Shown: piece by piece, positions 31,035-38,373 of the stretch
Layout of the letters: each line of letters starts with the position of its first letter
Position numbering within the stretch: position 1 is the stretch's first letter
From: Pseudomonas spelaei
GTDB taxonomy: Bacteria > Pseudomonadota > Gammaproteobacteria > Pseudomonadales > Pseudomonadaceae
NCBI RefSeq assembly: GCF_009724245.1
Contig: NZ_WNNK01000040.1
Span: 1 to 38,373, forward strand
Direction: 5' to 3'
DNA length: 38,373 bases
Position numbers and translations under genes: made by a program
Notes under the pieces: model-generated
Told to the model about the DNA's origin: nothing
The model's database searches: none
What the model saw: only the letters and a program-made list of their open reading frames with translations

Positions 31035-33512
31035 ATGCTGCAACACTCACATCCTCCTACCGACAGTCGATTGCGCCTGTTTATCCGCGCCGCCCTGTGC
31101 AGCCAACTGCTGCTGCCTGCGCTGGCCTTGGCCGATCCTGCCTACGACTCCCTGATCCATCAGGCCCGCACCGGTAACTATGCGCCGGCGCTCAACCTGT
31201 TGCGTCAATTGCCTGCCGAGCGCCAGACGCCGGGGCAGATCAGCGATCACCTGCTGATCGCCAGTTGGGCCCATCAAGACGCCGAAGTGCTGAAGGTCTA
31301 TGAGGCCCAGGGGCGCAACCGCAACCTGACCACCCAGGCACTCGCCACCGTCGCCCGTACCTACCGCAACCAGCAGCGCTGGGAGCCGGCGATAGCGGTC
31401 TATCGCCAGGCGCTGGTGCGCGAGCCGAACAACGCTGACCTGCAATTGGGCCTGGCCCTGACCTTGGCCGATGGCGGCCAGGCTGCCGAAGCCGTGCAGC
31501 GCGCCCGAGCCCTGGTGACCGCCAAGCCAGACGACGCAGATCGGCGCATGGCGTTGGGTTATGCCTTGACTCGCGCGGGCTCGACCTTTGATGCGCTGTT
31601 CGAATTCGACCAGGCTTTCATCCGTGCCGGCAATAAGCCGGACGTCGCCCGTGAGTACGTCGTTGCCCTGCAACGCGCTCGGATGCCGGAGCCAGCCTTG
31701 CGCCTGGCGGCTCAACGCCCTGGCCTGCTGGACCCGGTCACCCAGCGCCACTTGGAAGGCGACCTCGCGGCCGAGCGTGTGCGCCTGGCCGAGTTCGCTT
31801 CACGCACGGAAAAAGAGCGCTACGTCATCGCTGACCGCGCCCTCAAGGACTACAACCAGTTGCTCGCCACCTGGACCCCGGACGCCAGTGCCCATGACGA
31901 CGTAGTGCGCTGGCGCATCGACCGCCTGGGCGCCCTCAAGGCCCGCGCGCGCACCGCCGAATTGATCTACGACTATGAAACCCTCAAGAGCGAAGGCGTG
32001 CAGTTGCCGACCTACGCCCTGCGCTGGGTCGCTGCCGCTTACCTCGACCAGCGCCAGCCGGAAAAAGCCGCGCCGCTGTACCGCCAGGCGCTGGCCGCAC
32101 CGGATGCTGAAGGCAGCGATCGCGTTGAAGACAGCACCGCGCTGTTCTACGCCCTGCTGGAAAACGATCAGGTGAGCGAGGCCCGCGAGGTCGCCGATAA
32201 GTTGGCGAGCAGTCAACCCGCACGGGTTGAACTCAAGGGCCTGCCGATCGGCAACCCTAACGATGCATGGATGGACGCCCAACAACTGGCCGCCCAGGCC
32301 GGCACCTATGGCGCCGACCTGCCGTCCAGCGAAAAAGGCCTGGAAGCTCTGGTGCAAAAGGCGCCGGGCAACGTTGGCCTACGCCTGGCCCAGGCCGACA
32401 TGTACCGCGCCCGGGACTGGCCGCGTCGCGCCGAAAGCAGCCTCAAGGAAACCGAAAGCCAGGCACCGCGTGACATCGGCCTGGAAGTCTCCCAAGGCCA
32501 TACCGCCCTGGACTTGCAGGAGTGGCGCCAGCTCGATGCGCTCACCGATGACGTCGTCGCCCGCGCCCCGGACAACCGTCAGGTGCAGCGCCTCAGCCGC
32601 CTGCGAGATGTGCATGACATGGCCGAATTGCGCGTCGAAGCCTACACCGGCAAAAGCTACGGTGGCGGCAGCAGCGGTGCCGGTGCGGTGGCCGGCAGTC
32701 GTGACTTTGGCATCGAAACCCTGCTCTACAGCCCGCCGATCGACGAAGACTGGCGGGTATTCGGGGGCGTCGGTTACGCCACCGCCGACTTCCAGGAAGG
32801 CACCGGCCAACACCGCTGGCAGCGCCTCGGCGTGGAGCGGCGCACCCGCGACATGACCCTGGAAGCCGAAGTTTCCAACCACTCCTACGGCTTTGGTTCC
32901 AAACAGGGCGCGCGCATCGCAGTAGCTCGGGATATCGACGATCACTGGCAGTACGGCGGTAGCCTCGACTACCTCTCGGCCAGCACCCCGCTGCGGGCCT
33001 TGAACGCCGACATCACGGCCAACGGCGGCAGCGGTTTTATCCGCTGGCGCGCCAATGAAAGCCGCGAATGGAAACTGGCCCTGAGCCCGTCCCATTTCAG
33101 CGATGGCAACAACCGTGTCGAAGCCCTGCTTACCGGTCGTGAGGGCATCTACAGCACGCCGAAAGTGCAAGTCGATCTCGGCCTGGAAGTCGGCACCAGC
33201 CGCAACAGCAAGGAAGACACGCCGTACTTCAACCCGCGTTCGGACTTCAGCGTATTGCCCACGGTGAACGTCAATCATGTGCTCTATCACCGCTACGAGA
33301 CTCAGTGGAGTCAGCAGTTCCAGGTGGGTGCGGGTACTTACAGCCAGCGGGATTACTCCACCGGTGGCGTCGGGTTGATCGGCTACGGCCAGCGTTTTCG
33401 CTGGAACGACGTACTGGAAACCGGCGCCAACCTGAGCTGGATCAGCCGACCTTATGACGGTGAGCGCGAAAGCGATCTGCGCCTGATCGTCGACCTCACT
33501 TACCGCTTCTAG
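31035..33512 (+). CDS. pgaA: Poly-N-acetylglucosamine outer-membrane export porin PgaA
   Basis: This protein has 825 residues from ATG 31035, close to the length of the E. coli protein. The frame is open upstream, but only this start gives a normal signal peptide (RLFIRAALCSQLLLPALALA, cleaved near residue 33). The periplasmic part (about 34-520) is made of tetratricopeptide repeats, for example WEPAIAVYRQALVREPNNADLQLGLALTLADGG, which bind partly deacetylated PNAG and PgaB. The C-terminal 275 residues form a 16-strand-type beta-barrel ending in DLTYRF, the terminal aromatic typical of outer-membrane proteins. It is first in pgaABCD, 12 bp before pgaB. Confidence 0.92.
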   Translation: MLQHSHPPTDSRLRLFIRAALCSQLLLPALALADPAYDSLIHQARTGNYAPALNLLRQLPAERQTPGQISDHLLIASWAHQDAEVLKVYEAQGRNRNLTTQALATVARTYRNQQRWEPAIAVYRQALVREPNNADLQLGLALTLADGGQAAEAVQRARALVTAKPDDADRRMALGYALTRAGSTFDALFEFDQAFIRAGNKPDVAREYVVALQRARMPEPALRLAAQRPGLLDPVTQRHLEGDLAAERVRLAEFASRTEKERYVIADRALKDYNQLLATWTPDASAHDDVVRWRIDRLGALKARARTAELIYDYETLKSEGVQLPTYALRWVAAAYLDQRQPEKAAPLYRQALAAPDAEGSDRVEDSTALFYALLENDQVSEAREVADKLASSQPARVELKGLPIGNPNDAWMDAQQLAAQAGTYGADLPSSEKGLEALVQKAPGNVGLRLAQADMYRARDWPRRAESSLKETESQAPRDIGLEVSQGHTALDLQEWRQLDALTDDVVARAPDNRQVQRLSRLRDVHDMAELRVEAYTGKSYGGGSSGAGAVAGSRDFGIETLLYSPPIDEDWRVFGGVGYATADFQEGTGQHRWQRLGVERRTRDMTLEAEVSNHSYGFGSKQGARIAVARDIDDHWQYGGSLDYLSASTPLRALNADITANGGSGFIRWRANESREWKLALSPSHFSDGNNRVEALLTGREGIYSTPKVQVDLGLEVGTSRNSKEDTPYFNPRSDFSVLPTVNVNHVLYHRYETQWSQQFQVGAGTYSQRDYSTGGVGLIGYGQRFRWNDVLETGANLSWISRPYDGERESDLRLIVDLTYRF

Positions 33513-33524
33513 AAGAGTCCGATC

Positions 33525-35522
33525 ATGCCTGTCCTTTCCCGATGCCTACTGGCCCTGGGGTTGCTGCTGAGCAGTGCTTGCGCCCAGCAACCCGCGCCTT
33601 TCACTCCACCGGCCGAGCGGCTCAAACCCGCTAACGAAGCGCCGTGGCCGAAAAACCATTTCCTGGGCATTGCCTACCATGACGTCGAGGATCGCGACCC
33701 CGATCAGGCGGTGGTGGCGGTGCGCACCGAGCGTTTGATCGAGCAGTTGTCGTGGCTGCGTGAGAACGGCTACCAGCCGGTTTCCGTTGACCAGATCCTG
33801 GCGGCGCGCAACGGCGGCCCCGAGCTTCCGGCCAAAGCCATCATGCTCAGCTTCGATGACGGCTACGCCAGCTTCTATACCCGCGTGATGCCGATCCTGC
33901 GGGCTTACAACTGGCACGCGCTGCTGGCGCCGGTGGGCAGTTGGGTCGATACGCCGCTGAACCAGCCGGTGGATTTTGCCGGCACGCCACGCCCGCGTTC
34001 GGAGTTCCTCACCTGGCAGCAGGTGCGCGAAGTGTCTCAATCCGGCCTGGTGGAAATCGCCGCGCACACCGACGCCAACCACAAAGGCATACAGGCCAAC
34101 CCTCAGGGCAACCTGCAACCGGCCGCCACCACCCGCCGCTTTGATCCCGGCACTGGCCGCTACGAAACCGAAGCGCAGTTCCAGGCGCGGATGCGCGCCG
34201 ATGTCTCTGCCATCTCCAACAAGATCCGCGCGGTGACCGGCAAGGCGCCGCGCGTGTGGGTGTGGCCTTACGGCGCTGCCGACGGCACCTCGCTGGCGGT
34301 GGTGGGCGAGAACGGCTACCAGATGGCCCTGACCCTGGAAGACGGCCTCGACAGCCTCGGCAACCTGATGAGCAGCCCGCGATTCCTGGTGGCTTCAGAT
34401 CCGGACGGCGAGCACTTCGCCAACAGCATTGTGGCGGCCCAGACCCTGCCACCGCAGCGCGTGCTGCATGTGGACCTGGACAACGTCTACGACCCTGACC
34501 CGGCCCAACAGGTGCGCAACCTCGACCAGTTGATCCAGCGCGTGGTGGACATGGGCGCCAGCACGGTCTTCCTGCAAGCCTTTGCCGACCCGAAGGGCGA
34601 TGGCCTGGTGCATTCGCTGTACTTCCCAAACCGCCATTTACCGGTGCGCGCCGACCTGTTCAACCGCGTCACCTGGCAACTGCGTACGCGGGCTCACGTC
34701 AACGTCTTCGCGTGGATGCCGGTGCTCAGTTTTGCCCTCGATTCGAAGCTGCCCCGCGTCACCCGCTGGGACCCGAAGACCGGCAAGGTGGCGGTCGATC
34801 CAGACCAGTATCAGCGCCTGTCGCCGTTTGACCCGAAGGTGCGCCAAATCATTGGCGAGATCTACGAAGACCTGGCCCGCACCAGTGCCATCGACGGCGT
34901 GCTGTTCCACGATGATGCGGTGTTCTCGGACTTCGAAGACGCCAGCCCCCAAGCGCTCAAGGCATACGCCGCCAGCGGCCTGCCGGATAACATCGCCGCC
35001 CTGCGCGCCGACCCGGCCGTGATGCAACGCTGGACCCGCTTCAAGAGCCGCTACCTGATCGACTTCACCCATGAGCTGACCGCCAAGGTCCGCAAGTTGC
35101 GGGGGCCGCAGGTGCAGACCGCGCGCAATATCTTCGCCGAGCCGATGCTCAACCCGGGCAGCGAAGCCTGGTTCGCGCAGAACCTCGACGACTTCCTCAC
35201 CAGCTACGACTGGACCGCGCCCATGGCCATGCCGTTGATGGAAGGCCAAAGCCTCAAGGACTCCAACGCCTGGCTGGAAAAACTCGTGGCCACCGTCAAG
35301 GCCCGTCCTGGTGCACTGGAACGCACGGTCTTCGAGCTGCAAGGCAAGGACTGGCGCACTGCGGCCGCGCCCGATATTTCCGGTGCGCAAATGGCCGAAT
35401 GGATGGGTGTGCTCAAGCGCCAGGGCGTCACCAGTTTTGGTTACTACCCCGACAACTTCCTGGAGAATTCGCCGGATCTGAAAACCGTGCGTCCGGCCCT
35501 TTCCAACCAATGGAATCCTTGA
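33525..35522 (+). CDS. pgaB: PNAG N-deacetylase and glycoside hydrolase lipoprotein PgaB
   Basis: This 665-residue protein has a lipobox (LLSSAC, Cys19). The N-terminal CE4 deacetylase domain has LSFDDGYASF, giving Asp111 and Asp112, and the metal-binding histidines His181 and His186 in HTDANH. The spacing matches the E. coli catalytic set (Asp115, His184, His189 as I recall). The C-terminal GH153-type hydrolase domain (about 310-640) includes VLFHDDAVFSDFED with Asp463 and Asp464. The enzyme removes some acetyl groups so that the polymer can be exported, and can cut it. It lies 12 bp after pgaA and 3 bp before pgaC. Confidence 0.93.
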   Translation: MPVLSRCLLALGLLLSSACAQQPAPFTPPAERLKPANEAPWPKNHFLGIAYHDVEDRDPDQAVVAVRTERLIEQLSWLRENGYQPVSVDQILAARNGGPELPAKAIMLSFDDGYASFYTRVMPILRAYNWHALLAPVGSWVDTPLNQPVDFAGTPRPRSEFLTWQQVREVSQSGLVEIAAHTDANHKGIQANPQGNLQPAATTRRFDPGTGRYETEAQFQARMRADVSAISNKIRAVTGKAPRVWVWPYGAADGTSLAVVGENGYQMALTLEDGLDSLGNLMSSPRFLVASDPDGEHFANSIVAAQTLPPQRVLHVDLDNVYDPDPAQQVRNLDQLIQRVVDMGASTVFLQAFADPKGDGLVHSLYFPNRHLPVRADLFNRVTWQLRTRAHVNVFAWMPVLSFALDSKLPRVTRWDPKTGKVAVDPDQYQRLSPFDPKVRQIIGEIYEDLARTSAIDGVLFHDDAVFSDFEDASPQALKAYAASGLPDNIAALRADPAVMQRWTRFKSRYLIDFTHELTAKVRKLRGPQVQTARNIFAEPMLNPGSEAWFAQNLDDFLTSYDWTAPMAMPLMEGQSLKDSNAWLEKLVATVKARPGALERTVFELQGKDWRTAAAPDISGAQMAEWMGVLKRQGVTSFGYYPDNFLENSPDLKTVRPALSNQWNP

Positions 35523-35525
35523 CTC

Positions 35526-36872
35526 ATGTTCGACAGAATCCTTGCTCTTCTCGTCTTGTCATTAGTGTTGGGTGTGCCCCTGGGCCTGATCTTCCTGGTC
35601 ACCGGGCAGTTCCTGATGGACTTCGTGTTTTTCTATCCGCTGTTCATGTCTGGGCTGTGGATCGCCGGCGGCCTGTATTTCTGGCTGCACTGGGAGCGCC
35701 ACTGGCCCTGGGATGAGGACACCCCGGCGCCGACACTGGCCGGCAACCCGCTGATCTCGATCCTGATCCCTTGCTACAACGAAGGCGACAACGCCACTGA
35801 GACGATTGGCGCGGCGCTGGCCCAGCACTATCGCAACATCGAAGTGATCGCCATCAACGACGGCTCCAGCGACAACACCGCTGCCGTGCTTGATGCCTTG
35901 GCGTTGAAGGAGCCGCGCCTGCGGGTGCTGCACCTGGCACAAAATCAGGGCAAGGCCGTGGCGTTGCGCATGGGGGCGGTGGCGGCCCACAGCGAATACC
36001 TGGTGTGTATCGATGGCGATGCGTTGCTTGACCGTAACGCGGCGGCCTATCTGGTGGCACCGATGCTCGACAATCCTCGGTTGGGTGCGGTCACCGGTAA
36101 CCCACGGATTCGCACACGCTCAACCTTGATCGGTCGGGTGCAGGTAGGTGAGTTCTCCTCGATCATCGGTTTGATCAAGCGCACCCAGCGGGTATTCGGA
36201 CGGATCTTCACCGTCTCCGGCGTGGTCGTTGCGTTCCGTCGTGCGGCCCTGGACCGGGTCGACTACTGGAGCACCGACATGATCACCGAAGACATTGACG
36301 TCAGCTGGAAGCTGCAGCTGGACCACTGGAGCATCTTCTACGAGCCGCGCGCGCTGTGCTGGATTCTCATGCCGGAAACCCTTGGCGGCATCTGGAAGCA
36401 GCGCCTGCGCTGGGCCCAGGGCGGTGCCGAAGTGTTGTTCAAAAACATTCGCGGCATCTGGCAATGGCGCCATCGCTACCTGTGGCCGCTGTTGTTCGAA
36501 TACTGCCTGTCCACCGGCTGGGCCTTCACCTTCTTGCTGTCGGTGATCTTCTGGGCCGTGGGCAAGTTCGTCACGCTGCCCGCCGCCATCGCCGTCGACT
36601 CGCTGATGCCGCCGGCCTTCACCGGCCTGCTGCTGGCGGTGGTGTGCCTGGTGCAGTTTGCGGTGAGCATCATGATCGACCGGCGTTATGAGCGGGACCT
36701 GTGGAAAACCCTGTTCTGGACCATCTGGTATCCGCTGGTGTTCTGGCTGGTCAGCCTGTTCACCACCTTGGTCAGCTTTCCCAAAGTGCTGTTCCGCCAA
36801 CACCAGAAACGCGCGCGCTGGGTCAGCCCGGACCGCGGAATCAAAGCCCCCGGCAAGGAAATGAACCCATGA
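35526..36872 (+). CDS. pgaC: PNAG synthase, GT2 glycosyltransferase PgaC
   Basis: This is a 448-residue inner-membrane processive beta-1,6-N-acetylglucosamine synthase using UDP-GlcNAc. Two N-terminal helices (residues 5-55) precede the GT2 domain, with ILIPCYNEGDN, the DxD motif D163-G164-D165, the TED motif ending at Glu255-Asp256, and QRLRW at 292-296. Further C-terminal helices (about 320-430) form the translocation path. PgaD is needed with it, and c-di-GMP binding by the pair activates synthesis in E. coli. Its stop overlaps the pgaD start (ATGA). Confidence 0.94.
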   Translation: MFDRILALLVLSLVLGVPLGLIFLVTGQFLMDFVFFYPLFMSGLWIAGGLYFWLHWERHWPWDEDTPAPTLAGNPLISILIPCYNEGDNATETIGAALAQHYRNIEVIAINDGSSDNTAAVLDALALKEPRLRVLHLAQNQGKAVALRMGAVAAHSEYLVCIDGDALLDRNAAAYLVAPMLDNPRLGAVTGNPRIRTRSTLIGRVQVGEFSSIIGLIKRTQRVFGRIFTVSGVVVAFRRAALDRVDYWSTDMITEDIDVSWKLQLDHWSIFYEPRALCWILMPETLGGIWKQRLRWAQGGAEVLFKNIRGIWQWRHRYLWPLLFEYCLSTGWAFTFLLSVIFWAVGKFVTLPAAIAVDSLMPPAFTGLLLAVVCLVQFAVSIMIDRRYERDLWKTLFWTIWYPLVFWLVSLFTTLVSFPKVLFRQHQKRARWVSPDRGIKAPGKEMNP

Positions 36873-37351
36873 ACCTGATCCGAACCCCACAGCGGCCTGT
36901 GATGCAGGCCATCGACATTTTACTGACCCTGATGGCCTGGGCCGGATTGATTACTTTGTTGGTGCGTGGGCTGGTGCCGATGCTCGATAGCCATGGCGGC
37001 CCACGCATTGACGCGCCGATTTTCGCCGCGCTGGATACCTTGCAGATTTACCTGTGGATTGCGGCGTTCAATGCGGTGCTGTTGATCAGTTGGGCGCGCT
37101 ACCAGCAACGCCGCGGCAAGCGTTTTGCCCAGCGGCGCTCGGCCGCCAAGGTGTTGAGCGACAAAGGGTTGAGTGAGAGTTTCAGCTTGGCTGAAGGTGA
37201 CCTTGAGCAATTGCGCCGACCGGGTGTGTTGGTGATTCATAACGACCACGAAGGCGGTGTAGAGGCGGTGAAGGCCCATGTATCGCGGGATGTTGAGCGC
37301 CAGGGTTTGAAGTTGGTGGCGGGGCAGGATCGAACCAGGGAAGTGAGATAA
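36869..37351 (+). CDS. pgaD: PNAG synthase accessory subunit PgaD
   Basis: This protein has 160 residues from ATG 36869. The ATGA overlap with pgaC decides the start although the frame is open further upstream. Two transmembrane helices (about residues 14-34 and 62-82) flank a short periplasmic loop. The segment ARYQQRRGKRFAQRR carries the cytoplasmic positive charges expected for c-di-GMP contact in PgaCD. The C-terminal tail of about 70 residues is soluble. It is the last gene of the operon and is followed 11 bp later by an intrinsic terminator. Confidence 0.88.
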   Translation: MNLIRTPQRPVMQAIDILLTLMAWAGLITLLVRGLVPMLDSHGGPRIDAPIFAALDTLQIYLWIAAFNAVLLISWARYQQRRGKRFAQRRSAAKVLSDKGLSESFSLAEGDLEQLRRPGVLVIHNDHEGGVEAVKAHVSRDVERQGLKLVAGQDRTREVR

Positions 37352-37362
37352 GCCACGGCTGT

Positions 37363-37390
37363 ATTCCCACGCGGGGCGTGGGAATGTTTT
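37363..37390 (+). terminator. Rho-independent terminator of pgaABCD
   Basis: A perfect 10-bp stem, ATTCCCACGC (37363-37372) with GCGTGGGAAT (37376-37385), has a 3-nt loop and is followed by GTTTTGTT. Confidence 0.85.
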
Positions 37391-37602
37391 GTTCAGGCGT
37401 AGTCGAGATTTGTATCAAAACCAATGCCGTTTGTCGGAATAAAAGTTCCAAATACAACTCAATAAATCTATCTAAGATATTTAATTTTTTATAATCAATA
37501 GGTTGCATGGCGATTAAGGAAATTCTGAATAATAAGCCAGAATCTTGGCCCGTTCGAACTTCGATGTTAATTTGCCAGCCTTTGTAATTCGACGGATCGA
37601 AC
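37391..37602 (+). promoter_or_regulatory. AT-rich upstream region of the TpsB gene
   Basis: This 212-bp stretch has clearly lower GC than its surroundings, especially 37440-37500. A perfect TATAAT lies at 37490-37495, but no convincing -35 is found 16-18 bp upstream. The low GC and lack of a -35 suggest a regulated promoter; this is inference. Confidence 0.4.
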
Positions 37603-38373
37603 ATGTCTTCTCTCACGCCACGGACTCGGCTGCTGCTGGGCGTCTGCCTGCTGACTTGCTTCGCGCTGAACAGCGCGGTGGCTGCCCCCACGCCCGGCGA
37701 TCAGGACCTGATCCGCGACCGGCAAAACCGCCTGCTGGAAGAACAGCAGCGGCGTCTGGAAGAACTCAAGGATCTGCCCGGCAAAGAGGCCAAGCCACAA
37801 GCGCCCACCGCGCCGGTGGACACCCGTTGCTTCCCCATCAAAGACATCGAAATCAAAGGCGCCGACAGCCTGCCTGCCGGTGATCGCGAACGCCTGCTCA
37901 AGCCTTATATCGGCCAGTGCCTGGGCGTGTCCCAGCTCAATGAATTGCTCAAGGTCATCACCGACTACTACATCGACAAAGGCCTGGTCACCAGCCGCGC
38001 TTACTTGCCACAGCAAGACCTTTCCACGGGGCATCTGCAAGTGTTGGTGGTGGAAGGCAAACTCGAAGGTTTGAAAGGCGCTGACAACAGCGGTCTGTCA
38101 GACCGCGAACTGGCCATGGCCTTTCCCGGTAAAAACGGCGACTTGCTGAACCTGCGAGAGATCGAGCAGGCCATTGATCAACTCAACCGTTTGCCATCCA
38201 ATCAGGCGCAAATGGAGCTGGCGCCAGGCGATGCTGTTGGCGGCAGTTCGGTGTTGGTGAAAAACAACCCGCAGAAGCCTTGGCGTGCCAGCCTGTCACG
38301 TAATAACGATGGTCAAAAAAGCACGGGCGAACAGCAATGGGGCACTGGACTTGAGTGGGACAACCCTTTGGGA
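37603..38373 (+). CDS. Two-partner secretion transporter TpsB (ShlB/FhaC/HecB family), partial
   Basis: The first 257 residues of an outer-membrane TpsB/Omp85-type transporter lie here; the beta-barrel runs off the right edge. A signal peptide ends near residue 28 (NSAVA-APTP). An amphipathic plug helix follows (DQDLIRDRQNRLLEEQQRRLEELK, about 33-56), then POTRA domain 1 (about 76-155) with CFPIKDIEIKGAD and YIDKGLVTSRAYLPQQDLSTG, and the start of POTRA 2. TpsB proteins export one large TpsA exoprotein, normally an adhesin or cytolysin encoded next door, so a tpsA gene is expected just beyond the window. ATG 37603 has a weak GGA site. Confidence 0.9.
   Translation, partial: MSSLTPRTRLLLGVCLLTCFALNSAVAAPTPGDQDLIRDRQNRLLEEQQRRLEELKDLPGKEAKPQAPTAPVDTRCFPIKDIEIKGADSLPAGDRERLLKPYIGQCLGVSQLNELLKVITDYYIDKGLVTSRAYLPQQDLSTGHLQVLVVEGKLEGLKGADNSGLSDRELAMAFPGKNGDLLNLREIEQAIDQLNRLPSNQAQMELAPGDAVGGSSVLVKNNPQKPWRASLSRNNDGQKSTGEQQWGTGLEWDNPLG

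Noticed and set aside
23217..37422. A shared 14-bp string ATTTGTATCAAAAC upstream of marR (near 23218) and upstream of tpsB (near 37409)
   Set aside because: A 14-bp match is expected by chance a few times in a window of this size, and the surrounding bases do not align.

Overview
The window is a chromosomal segment of a fluorescent Pseudomonas, most likely of the P. fluorescens complex. The evidence is the high-GC codon use (low sixties percent by eye), REP/REPIN palindromes of the kind typical of that group, a LapA-type adhesin with its LapEBC exporter, and a pgaABCD operon. From memory, lapA and pgaABCD also lie near each other in P. fluorescens SBW25; I could not check this here.

Layout. 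(1) 1-8480 is the giant-adhesin locus. The N-terminal 1,075 residues of LapA lie on the minus strand and run off the left edge. They diverge from the type I secretion operon lapE-lapB-lapC. The 339-bp gap between them holds a good FleQ-type box. (2) 8481-11651 holds a REPIN, an orphan TauD-type dioxygenase, an unrecognised lower-GC membrane protein, a LysR regulator and a second REPIN. (3) 11771-15835 is a tripartite EmrB/EmrA/outer-membrane-factor efflux operon. (4) 15856-17926, minus strand, is a compact lower-GC cassette of a winged-helix protein, an AbiEii-like nucleotidyltransferase and a small PP2C phosphatase. The genes are joined by 4-bp overlaps and preceded by a four-half-site palindrome. 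This is the best candidate for an undescribed system. (5) 18009-20876, minus strand, encodes a DUF3142 protein and a 720-residue exported protein of unknown role. (6) 21131-23068 holds a GT39-type glycosyltransferase and a DUF2789 protein. (7) 23297-28368 is a MarR-controlled FUSC/DUF1656/HlyD/NodT exporter operon. (8) 28448-30704 holds an unknown membrane protein and a YdgA (DUF945) protein, followed by a third REPIN and a strong terminator. (9) 31035-37351 is pgaABCD for poly-N-acetylglucosamine. (10) 37603 to the end is the start of a two-partner-secretion TpsB transporter.

How it works together. The window is dominated by cell-envelope export and surface adhesion. LapEBC exports LapA, PgaABCD makes and exports a matrix polysaccharide, and TpsB probably exports a large exoprotein encoded beyond the right edge. 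Two separate tripartite pumps lie between them. The NTase/PP2C cassette does not fit this theme and looks like an insertion of defence or toxin-antitoxin character. No tRNA, rRNA, CRISPR array, insertion sequence or phage gene was seen.
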